This document shows, one piece after another, positions 21,442 to 32,181 of a stretch of DNA of 32,181 nucleotides. A program made the position numbers and the translations under genes. How positions within the stretch are numbered: the stretch's first letter is position 1; every line of letters begins with the position of its first letter. The stretch comes from Pelomyxa schiedti (Eukaryota; Evosea; Pelobiontida; Pelomyxidae), in the NCBI GenBank assembly GCA_020536535.1, contig JAHLWZ010000626.1, positions 1 to 32,181 on the forward strand, written 5' to 3'. The notes below the pieces were generated by a model. That model was not told where the DNA came from and did not search any database. It worked only from the letters and a program-made list of their open reading frames with translations.

Positions 21442-24275
21442 ATGGACACGGCGAAAGGCGATGATGGGACGGCGGTGGCGACGAAGACCAACGAGGGGGT
21501 GATTGTCTCGAGTGATGGAGAGACACTGAGGGTTGGGGAAGAGGGCCCTTTGTTGATTGAGGACTTTGTGTTCAGGGAGAAGTTAACTCACTTTGACCAC
21601 GAGGTGGGTCTTGGGGAATACCATGCCAACAAGCAATTTCGTTTTTGCCCTGGATTGGATTGGATCGATTCGAGTTGAATTGAAAATGCGGGGAAGATTC
21701 ACTCTCATGTGAGTGGGTCCAAGCTTTTTGATTCTCTCCCTTGTAGAGAATTCCAGAGAGAGTTGTGCATGCAAGGGGCTCGGGAGCACATGGATATTTT
21801 GAACCAGTGGAAGGAGCTTCTAAAGTTTGCAAGGCTGCTTTCTTGAAATCACAAAGCAAGACTCCTGTGTTTGTGCGTTTTTCTCAAGCTGTGGGAAGCA
21901 GAGGCTCACCAGATACTCTGAGAGATGTTCGTGGATTTGCTGGTAAGCTCTCCTTTGTATCTTCCCTCCTCCGAAGCTTATGCTTGATACAGTCAAGTTC
22001 TATACCAGTGAAGGAAACTATGACATAGTTGGAAATAATTTTCCCGTTTTTGTGATACAAGCAAGCATTGAAGTTAAATACTTTGGCTTCTTAATCATCT
22101 TCCTCAGGATCCTATGAAATTTCCCGATTTTGTTCATGCTAATCGTCCTGAACCAAACAGCGAGATTCCAAATAACTCTAGTGCACATGCAACTTTCTGG
22201 GATTTCGTGGTGAACACACCCGAGTCAGCACATCACGTACTGTGGTATGCCTCGATTTATTTATGAAACTTTCCTACATAAAACCCAGGCAAATGTCAGA
22301 CCGCGCACTTCCCAGAAGTTACAGGATGATGGAAGGGTAATTACTATTTGGGCAATTTATGGTTTATTTATACTCATATGCAGATTCGGAATCAATTCTT
22401 TTTACATACAAAATGATGAAGTTGTCCACCTCAACTTAAGTTTTACTATTTACATACAAATAGGGTAAAAGGTTTGTTGCCAAGTTCGTTTTTAAACCGC
22501 TTCTTGGTTCACACTCACTTGTTTGGTACACCCTCGTTCTCCGATATTGGCATAATCTTCACTCAGGGATGAAGCGCAAAAGCTTGCAGGACATGACCCA
22601 GATTTCTTGAGACGGGACTTGTGGGAAGCTATTGAACAAGAAAACTGGCCAGGCATTACTCAGTACTGGAATCGACTTCTTACTTTTGTTGTAGAGTACT
22701 CTTTTGGTGCCCAACTTATCTCTGAGGAAGAAGCACCAAATTTCCCTATTGACATTCTGGATCCTACAAAATTGTGGCCGGAAGAATTAGTGCCAGTCAC
22801 ACCTCTAGGGAAATTAGTATTGAACAGAAACCCAACAGACTTCTTTGCAGAAACTGAGCAAGTTGCTTTTTGTCCAGCTAACATTGTGCCTGGGATCGAC
22901 TTCACTGATGATCCAATTTTACAAGGTAATTTAACACAGGCTGCAGTTCCATTTAAGCCACAATTCAGGTCGACTATTCTCCTATTTGGATACACAACTT
23001 TCAAGATTTGGTGGCCCAAACTTTACCCAGATACCCATCAACAGACCTCTTGTTCCCGTTCATAATAACCAGCGTGGAGGATTCCATCAAATGGCAATTA
23101 AATCTGGCCGTGTAGCCTATTCCAACAACACAATCTGTGCGGATAAACCAACTCCCTCTAGCCAGCTGGGGTTTGTGACGCACCCCACACAAGTTTCCGG
23201 ACCAAAAGTACCACCTTTACTATACTTCCTCATCTGATCATCTTAGTTACGAATCAAGCCAAAGAAGTTTGGAGATTATTTCAGTCAAGCTGAGGTGTTT
23301 TGGAATAGTCAATCCCCTGTAGAGCAAGCACATATTATCACCGCATTTGGATTTGAATTGGGAATGATAGACCCTCCTCTTCGTCTCGCTGTAATCGAAC
23401 TTCTCGAAAAGGTACAACTTATCCTTATGTCATTTATCCTAATTCAAACTCAGGTGAGTCCTGACCTTGCCCACAAGGTTGCAAGAGCTGTGGGGGCCCC
23501 ATATAATGTCTTTGAACCGAAGCTTGCGTCTAGTCCTGTGTTCACGTCATTATCTTTGCTACCGTCCCTGCCTCAACCACTCAAGTTTGTTCTTTTCCAA
23601 TTTTTCATCCGCCTAGTGCCCTGACCTTTCGATTCTTATAGAACCATGAAAGTGTGCCTTCTTATTGGCAACGGGTTCGTGCAGCAGCAACACTCGCTAC
23701 TTCTTTCCGTTCTAACACGGCTGGGAACAACCCCCGTCACCATCACTGCTGCCCCGCAAACGGTTTCCACACAACAGATAACAGCCAGCGTTACACCAGT
23801 GTCATCAGCCAGTGTTCAGATGTACTACAGCAGCCTGGTCACAGCCAAGTCCACAATGTTTGATGCTGTGTGTATCCCTGGAGGATCCGGGATTGATGTA
23901 CTGATGGGAATGGCACTAGCGAGGTTTGTTCTGACACTATACAAACACCACAGCAACTATCAAACACTCGCACAATCAAAAACCAACATAAACCGCATAC
24001 ACAGGCAATTCGTTGAGGAAGCTTTCACACACTACAAGCCTATCATTGCTCTGGGAGATGGAATCAAGCTACTCACAGGCCTCCCAGACTATGTGGCAAG
24101 AGCCGGCCTTGCTCCCACTCCTTCAAAGCTTGCCCCATCAGTGATGCAGCCACGTGGAATAGTTGAGAGCCATGGAGTATTTACTTGTGCTGATGTGTCC
24201 GCTATCCCAGAGTCTGAGTTAAGTGCCGCTGTAATGACTACACTATCACAGTGGAGGCACTGGGACAGGATTTGA
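21442..24275 (+). CDS. Large-subunit (clade 2, KatE-type) catalase
   Basis: Decomposes hydrogen peroxide with heme. Exons 21442-21603, 21747-21942, 21993-22060 and 22108 onward join to a continuous catalase. [15 protein letters not shown] carries the catalytic His. [25 protein letters not shown] carries the distal Asn. [11 protein letters not shown], then [20 protein letters not shown], follow. [14 protein letters not shown] contains the proximal Tyr heme ligand in R-x-[18 protein letters not shown] and a [11 protein letters not shown]-like segment close the core. After about 23640 a flavodoxin/DJ-1-like domain follows ([29 protein letters not shown]), the extra C-terminal domain that defines large-subunit catalases. 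The intron after FVIQ (22061-22107) has a GC rather than GT donor. No peroxisomal C-terminal signal is seen (it ends HWDRI). Confidence 0.93.
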
Positions 24276-24339
24276 ATTTGCAAGGATACCAACTAAGAAC
24301 CCGGAAACCAGAATGAAGTGAACATAATAAATAGTCCTG

Positions 24340-25591
24340 TTACGATTTCCACATGAGGAGCTCTACTTGTGATTGTGTGAGAGGTGTTAGAGTGAAGTAC
24401 AGGGAACGCATGGTGCCGTTGAGCTCACGATCGCTGCCATCGGCCTTCCATCCGATATGCCATGATTTATGTGGGGGGTCGTTGTGCTGGAGGTTGAGAG
24501 CCGACTGGTCCTGAATATTGTGTAAAGTTTCTGAGGAGGACCTCACGCCGTTAATCCATGTGCTAAGGGTAGCAGTTTCACGATTCCAAACAAAGGCCTA
24601 ATGTGTTCACTTGGTTAGGATTCTAAAGTTAAAGAACGGTACCAAATGCACCCATTTGTGCAATGGGATGGTATTTGGGCAACAGGTGCCAATCAGGCCT
24701 TGTTCAGGGTCGCTGCCATATCCACAGCGTGACCGTGCCCCAAGTGGTGTATTCCAAAAATCTTTCCTAAGAGAGCAAAATGGTCTTCCTTGGGCAACTC
24801 CTGTGTTGAAAACCCAAGAAGCTGCCCAGTCGGCAAGAATGTAGTTGTACTCGGAAAAGTACCTGAATTTCAGCCTAGGGGATGTCATAATGCATGACAA
24901 GAACATGAGGACAAACCATGTGGCGATAGTGAAACTGCTCTTTTCAAATGGTTGAGCTGGAATTTCTGCATACGCATACCTATCTACGAGGAGAAGACCC
25001 TCGTTGGTAAAAGAAGCAGTTCCATGGAGTTTGACCTCATTGGCACCATGCTTATCCCCACACATTACCCAGTTTTTCCCTTCTGGGGCATTTGGAAGTG
25101 CTGCCGCCCATCTTCTCATGGCATCATGAAGTGCGTGAGAAACTCGGGATAATAAGACCATCTCTTTAGGAGATAGGAAAGATGACAGAGTATCCATTAT
25201 GACAGGGCAGGAAATTACAGCCTCTGCACCCATGCACTCTGAAGAGGGGCCCATTTCTAATTGACGTTTCAGTTCAGTGAATCCTTGCATCAGCTTCGAT
25301 GATGTCTCCAATTTCACATTGATCTCTCCAAATGCGAATGGTGTGAGATCACAGAGCTCCTATGGAGTTACTTAAGAGTTGCGATAAATTATTATCCATT
25401 TTTTGAGAACAAGAAAAGCATACATCGATGGATTTGTCTCTAAGTAGGTCGTACACTGAAACAGACATGAGAAGCTCTTTCATTTGTTTACGTTTCTTGA
25501 ATAAATAAAGGTTAGAGCCAGATGCGAATGCATGGAAAAAAACATGGTACTCCCGCAAAGCCTCAGTAGTGGTATCCATAGACGACTGCAT
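24340..25591 (-). CDS. F-box-like protein with LamG/concanavalin-like domain
   Basis: ATG at 25591 starts a helical N-terminus (ALREYHVFFHAFASG, then a Lys-rich helix). A 64-nt intron joins KSID to ELCDLTPFAFGE (exon start 25359). An F-box-like segment follows: MDTLSSFLSPKEMVLLSRVS, then LHDAMRRW. Next is a beta-rich domain with LamG/lectin character: LLLVDRYAYAEIP, FTIATW, ADWAASWVFNTG, WVHLAFVWNRETATLSTWING, HIGWKADG and the closing MRSLYFTL. Such proteins may link a ligand-binding module to an SCF ubiquitin ligase, but Skp1 binding is only inferred. The stop at 24340 is 64 bp from the catalase stop on the opposite strand, so the 3' UTRs probably overlap. Confidence 0.68.
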
Positions 25592-25731
25592 AGATCTGGA
25601 GAAAAGTATCAAATACCGTAACACCGTAGTATTGTTTATTTTCTGTGTTGGCGTCCAGGCTCCCGCTGTGTTTTTTTGTTTAATTGCGTTTTCTACCGTA
25701 CTTCAGACGAAGAAGGTGCTGTGATGTTTGC

Positions 25732-25742
25732 ACCCATAATTG
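25732..25742 (+). promoter_or_regulatory. ACCCATAATTG element, third copy
   Basis: Identical 11-mer to 19208-19218, in the gap between two minus-strand genes. Confidence 0.4.
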
Positions 25743-25794
25743 TGACTCGAGGCACAGTTCCGAGTGTAACGGTTCAAAGGGTTGCCGGTTTCGT

Positions 25795-25965
25795 GTAAGG
25801 AAATGTGATGACAACAAAAGCGCATAATTCCATAATGTTTCACCCAGTTTGACGATGAATTCCACGCACAACAAAGTCTATTGGCTTTGGTTGCGTGGAA
25901 CCTCGTTGGCTGGGGCATGTTGGTGATTAAAAATGAGTTAGTTTTCAATCTGATATTGTTTTTTT
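25795..25965 (+). ncRNA. Candidate small RNA, possibly box C/D-like
   Basis: It starts about 60 nt after the ACCCATAATTG element. A box C-like GTGATGA lies at 25805-25811 and a CTGA (box D-like) at 25950-25953, followed by a T7 run (25959-25965). Between them is a strong inverted repeat: TTCCACGC (25860-25867) pairs with GCGTGGAA (25893-25900), extended inward with bulges. A clear C/D terminal stem is not visible, and U3 hallmark sequences were not recognised. Confidence 0.3.
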
Positions 25966-26004
25966 GTTAATAAGTCTATATCCACAAACAAAAGCTGGCT
26001 ACTC

Positions 26005-28777
26005 CTACATCCCCAGGAAGTTGGTGAGATCCGTCAATATTTGCTGAAATTTGGGTCTTGTAGTGAATTGAGTTAGTCCTGGCTTTCAGGGAAGAGGAAA
26101 AACTCAAAATACCTGTTGTTAGGATCATGGTGCCAACAGGCCGAAATGAGGTTTCTTATTTGACTTGGAACACTGGGGGGAATAGGCAAACGGGCCTTCC
26201 TGTCAACAACAAAAGTAATGATTTCGCCTTTTTCCATGCCCGCAAACAATTCCAGCTGTGTTGCGAGTTCCCAGAGTACAACTCTATGCACATGTGTTAT
26301 TCGAATTTTTTTTTTTTTTTTTTTTTTTTGGAAGCTTTCTTACCCATAGCTGTATACATCGCACTTGGGAGTATAGTGAATTTTGTTGGCACCTGGAAGC
26401 GCAAGAAGCTCAGGCGCCATATATTCCAGTGTGCCACCAAACTCAGAAACATCTTCAATACTGAGGGATGTCATGAAATTCTGGGAGCCTGAGAAAGAGA
26501 AAGCATCTCTGCGAAGTGAAGAAAACCCAAAGTCACCTGAAAACAAGATAAGGTCCATGATGGAGGAAAAGGGGAGTCAAACCAATTTTAGCATGGAGAT
26601 CGGAGGTGATAAATATATTGGAGGCCTTAAAATCCCTATTATCAACATGGTGAGGGGCAAAACGCTAAGGTAAACGCAATTACCTATGCAACACAGTTGG
26701 ATTATTACAGTGCAAGTAGTTCATCCCTAGAGCAATCTCTCTGGCAATTCGCATCCGTTTGTCAAATGAAAGATCCTACAAAGGTAAATTACTTCTTTAG
26801 AAAATAAAATGAAGTGTGCCATTACCCGCTGTTTTTTCAGCACGTCGCTCAGTGAACCAAGTTCCACGAACTCCATTATCAGAGCTATATTGAAGGGTAC
26901 ACTCTCATCACCTAAATTCCTGGTCAGTGATACACCCTGTGTCAGCAGTTAAGACAATGGAATTTTGTTCTTTCCACATTACGATAAATTGGCAGATGTT
27001 AGGGTGTCTTAGTTTAGCCATGATAGAAATTTCTTGACAGAAACTTCTTAACTCTTGGTGGTCACCTAAAGGATGTGACACCAGTTTAAGAATAGCCACG
27101 TACCCATACTTGCTCTCAGGTCTACTTCTATCTGCTTTACTGCAACTCTAAGTCCTCGGAATTTAGCTTGGTAAACTATGCCAGCCGCTCCAGTGCTTCA
27201 TATCGATCAGAAGAAATAAGAGGATAATGGAAGGCTCACCCAATCTTTGGACCTAGGATGATTTCCTCCCATGGAATAGAAGTTATGCTACTATGAACTT
27301 CACCTTGTAACAACTTCCTCACAACATTCTCGGCCGCTGAGAACTGAAATAAGACAATGTTTAATATTCTTGTCATCATACCATGAGTGTTCTGTGAAAC
27401 TGTCTAAAGTTATATTTCTAACATAAAGGTTACTTCAAAATACCTATTTCCTTTTCAGCCAGAGGAATACCCTTATTTTCAAATCTACTACTACTGGAAG
27501 GAAGCCAATGATATGTGATTACTTGAACAAAGCAAGGGACAACTTCACCACTGAGGTAGTATACTAGTAACCACGCAAACGACTTTGTGAAGTCGTCTGG
27601 GTCATGATAGTAGTCATCTGTGCAGTGTTTATTTCGTGAGAGAGAGGCAGATGTAAACCAATTAGTGTAAATCTATGGCCACCACCCTCATCAGCATCCG
27701 ATTCAATGCAAGTTGTGGGTAAAAGTAACAAGATGGAACGAAAAATACAGCACACAACAACAATAATCCCGCATACGAACAGCATCCAGTAAGCCTATTG
27801 CACTGTGAGAGATTATCGTACTGCAAAAAAGAAACTGTTCTATTAGACAAGGGAAAACCAATAGTATTGTATTCCCTGCGTTTCTTTAGTAAGACAAGGG
27901 AAATAGCTGTATTTTCGTCTGTTAGAAAAAAAGGTGTACAAAGGATAACTCTCACCTACACCAATGCAAAAAAATATGATCCCAAGAAATAGAGTAGCAG
28001 TAACTTGCACCATGCTTCTGCAGAAGATAAACAACTAAAATAGAGATCGACACAAAACCTTGACAAGAAAGTTTCTAACAAACTGTCAATCCAAAAGAGG
28101 ATCATGAATGTGATATAGGAGAAGCTGTTACATGCAATCAAGATTTTCCCAAGTTTGTTTAATCTCGGAATTAAATGTGCGTGGGGTAATGCCTGGTAGA
28201 AAGCTACACTGGCTTAGGTGCAAGATAAGATTTTTGTTTGAAAAATCATACTATTGTCTTCATAGACTCTATAAAACTGCAGATTAAGGATTTAAGCAAG
28301 GTAATAAACAAAATCCGCATACATAAATAGTAAGAATACTGAAGTACAGCATTGAAGGTGTAGTGTCTAAAATATGTACGCAAATGAAGGGTCACACAAT
28401 ATTTTTAAGAGAAAGAGCAACAATGAAAGGTGTAAGGATATCAGATGGCATTGGTTTGCGCCCAGTATCACTAAAAGCAAGGGAAAAGCATGCAACTCTC
28501 ACTATTAACAGTATTGAGCACTCACTGGAAGTAGAAATTGGCATCACTACCCATGCACAATACAATACAAAATCCCAGCAACAAATTTCTGTGCTTCTTG
28601 CCACAACGCAAGGCATGCACAATTGCTGCCACTATTCCAACAAACGAATACGAAACCTAAATAACAGGAAAACAGGATAAAAGAAACAACTACAGTGTTA
28701 ATGAAAGTAAGTCAAACAAAGAGGGAAAAAAAAAGGGGGTGCACAATCAAAGTCGTAACGACGGTACTAAACTTCAT
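26005..28777 (-). CDS. Seven-transmembrane-like (THH1/TOM1-like) protein fused to a TKL kinase
   Basis: The C-terminal half is a tyrosine-kinase-like Ser/Thr kinase. It has a GTGAAGIVYQ glycine loop and VAVKQ with the ATP Lys, joined by intron to GDHQELRSF. HPNICQF, then LHR/DFKASNIFI across an intron (HRD), DFGFSSLRR, GGTLEYMAPELL, CDVYSYG, VLWELAT and ISACWHHDPNNR/PKFQQIL follow, with the stop at 26005. Upstream exons are rich in hydrophobic segments: GIVAAIVHAL, LLLGFCIVLC, CNSFSYITFMILFW, VTATLFLGIIFFCIGV, GIIVVVCCIFRSILLLL, and AWLLVYYLSGEVVPCFVQVI ending HWLP. FSYITFMILFW, CCIFRSILLLL and LVYYLSGEVVP resemble TM segments of plant THH1/TOM1/TOM3. The start is set at 28777 (MKFSTVVTTLIV). 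N-terminal exon joins are uncertain, and the membrane part could be a separate gene. Confidence 0.68.
26306..26329 (+). repeat. T24 homopolymer in a kinase intron
   Basis: On the coding strand this is A24 inside the intron between CDVYSYG and VLWELAT. It is probably length-variable. Confidence 0.85.
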
Positions 28778-28943
28778 GCGTTTTTTTCTTATTGTTTTGA
28801 GTTTTTCCTCCTTTTTTCCGTTTTGTCCACTAGTAGACAACTTGGGTGTGTGGAATGTGATGGCTGATTTCAGATTGTAGATGGTGATTTTGGTGGGTTC
28901 TGTACGGAACGGACACGGGAGTGTGTGAGTGTATGAGAGTATT

Positions 28944-30802
<1,859 letters not shown>

Positions 30803-31049
30803 CTCACGGGCCCGATTTTTTTTCCTCTGTTTTTTTGTTTGTCGAACTGCTTTTTTGGGGAAACGGAAAAACGAGGTACGGGAAATTCAAAGGGCCGTGT
30901 GTCGATTGCCGCGTGAGGTCTTTCTTTCGAAAGAATAGAAATCACATGTGGCATGTGTTTGCAAAAAAATAAGAATGTGCAGTTTTTACACCATAGATGT
31001 TCAGTCATTTCTCTCCTCCCCCCGCAGTTGTGTGTACCTGTTAACTGGT

Positions 31050-31475
31050 TCACCAGAGCGGCACCCTCTCACCCCCTGTGCGCCTGGGCCGGGTTATGCA
31101 CTTGAGTAGGGCAATCCCGCCTGCAGCACCAACAAGCAGAACACCGAGTGCAACCAGAATGTACCACTTGGCATTCATCCCATCACTGCTGCTATCATCA
31201 TCACCATGACTACTGCTTTGATGCTCAGTGATCCCAACAGTAATGGTTGCATAACCCAAAACATCACCAGTCTGGGGCAAGGGTAAAAATGACTCATGAC
31301 TCGTACGAATGTTCAGCCTCTGCCCTCCATATCGACGTACCTTTTCACGTGTATTGTCTGGGAAGGAAAACTCAAAAAAAGTAAAACTCACTTGCTTAGT
31401 AACAAAACTTTTTTGTAAATAAAATGGAGAAAGTGGAGGTACAACCAAAATACGCGGAGCTAGCTGTCACTGCAG
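31050..31475 (-). CDS. Single-pass membrane protein, C-terminal part
   Basis: The frame ends with a Ser/Asp/Gly-rich stalk, a 21-residue hydrophobic helix (WYILVALGVLLVGAAGGIAL) and a short basic tail RPRRTGGERVPLW, the topology of a type I membrane protein. The upstream part (TGDVLGYATITVGITE) is beta-like. One or two introns may split the frame (donor near 31391, acceptor near 31272). I could not find a convincing ATG or signal peptide before the neighbouring plus-strand gene, so the 5' end is unresolved. The function is unknown. Confidence 0.45.
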
Positions 31476-31557
31476 AGAGCAGAGACAAAACGTAAGAGTT
31501 TGTCGTGTGTGCTTAATTGTGTTCAGAAGCACATGGTCTTAAATGACTGAAACAGGC

Positions 31558-32181
31558 TTGTTGAGTTACTTGCAAATATGTGTGGGGTAACTCTTGTATT
31601 TGTGAAGAGGCAGGCCCAGGTGGAACTCCAGAGGACGCTGATGGAAGCAGGAATCTCCGGCGTCGTGCGCTTGCACGACTCGATACAGGTTTGCATGTTC
31701 TTACTGTGAAATCACACTTCAGCGGCACTCATTGTTTTTCCAGAGCATTCCAACAGACGGCCGGCCCACTATTCTACTATCATGGGAAGAAGATACGGTC
31801 TCCAATCTTGCTATTTCCCCCATAAGTCAGATTATACACTATGACTTGCCGTCATCGCATTTGGAGCGGAACAGAAGGGAAGCTTGTGGAAGCCACGAGA
31901 CAACCATAATCAATTTCCGTCTTCAGATGAAGGCAATCCCTTATCCCTTTTCTTCTTTGTCATACTCTATTACTCCCCGCTATTAATCCTACTCATTCCC
32001 ATCATTTCATTTTTCCCCGCTCAGGTTCCTCCCACAATCGGAAGCAGCGCCTCTTCTTCGCCCTCATCGAATTCCGACGTCGCTGGAGCCACAACAAAAA
32101 GTTTCACAGGCAACGCTGCTTCAGAGAGGCCACAACTGTCCCACAATTGCGCGGCGCCAACGCCCACCCCCCCGAGTGCCG
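31558..32181 (+). CDS. Divergent DEAD-box-like helicase C-terminal lobe, partial
   Basis: An exon beginning after a cag near 31557 (or at the ATG 31578) reads LVELLANMCGVTLVFVKRQA, then LMEAGISGVVRLHDSIQ. After an intron (about 31689-31741) it reads SIPTDGRPTILLSWEEDTVS, ISQIIHYDLPSSHLERNR. This follows the order of the second RecA lobe of DEAD-box helicases (TLVFV for motif IV, the vLvaTD strand, VInYDlP, hRiGR). The TD, GLD and HRxGRxGR residues needed for ATP use are not preserved. No DEAD-containing first lobe is seen upstream. After about 32024 a Ser/Thr/Pro-rich exon runs off the window. Confidence 0.5.

Noticed and set aside
25771-25790. GGTTCAAAG resembling a tRNA B box
   Set aside because: No A box or cloverleaf can be drawn around it.
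27102-27112. Fourth ACCCATACTTG match
   Set aside because: Lies across an exon-intron border of the TKL kinase (near VDLRASM) and has no nearby T-run; treated as chance.

Overview
This window is nuclear DNA of a unicellular eukaryote. Genes are split by many short GT-AG introns (about 40-130 nt), intergenic gaps are small, and coding exons carry Gln/Pro/Thr-rich low-complexity stretches. The gene set (tyrosine-kinase-like kinase, myotubularin, TTBK-type casein kinase 1, importin beta, F-box and LRR proteins) and ACCCATAA-type elements upstream of candidate small RNA genes fit a free-living amoeba (Amoebozoa) best. The lineage is an inference. I saw no rRNA, tRNA or CRISPR.

Layout. 1-800: fragmentary minus-strand coding signal. 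831-2625 (+): RING-finger protein with an N-terminal domain of unknown type. 2902-13479 (-): a head-to-tail minus-strand series, read right to left, of a degenerate ankyrin-like repeat protein, a leucine-rich-repeat segment, a SAM-plus-caspase protein, a secreted GxGYxYP protein, a short importin beta and a small HNH protein. 13506-14187: gene-free, with a perfect hairpin and a 104-bp direct repeat. 14188-15250 (+): NADAR-domain protein. 15461-19134 (+): myotubularin phosphatase. 19200-21340: two related sequences of about 270 bp, each with an ACCCATA element upstream and a T-run at the end, flanking a divergent small GTPase gene. 21442-24275 (+): large-subunit catalase. 24340-25591 (-): F-box/LamG-like protein. 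25732-25965 (+): a third ACCCATAATTG element with a possible small RNA. 26005-28777 (-): multi-spanning membrane protein fused to a TKL kinase. 28944-30802 (-): TTBK-like kinase ending in a CAAX box. 31050-31475 (-): single-pass membrane protein. 31558-end (+): helicase-like C-terminal lobe, running off the window.

No operon logic applies. Several genes do belong to sensing and signalling: the LRR/SAM/caspase locus (an NLR-like combination if it is one gene), the 7TM-TKL receptor-like kinase, the prenylated kinase and GTPase, and the phosphoinositide phosphatase. Exon boundaries were placed by eye from splice signals and protein-family continuity, so internal limits are approximate. Several genes have a one-base frame conflict that could be real decay or assembly error.
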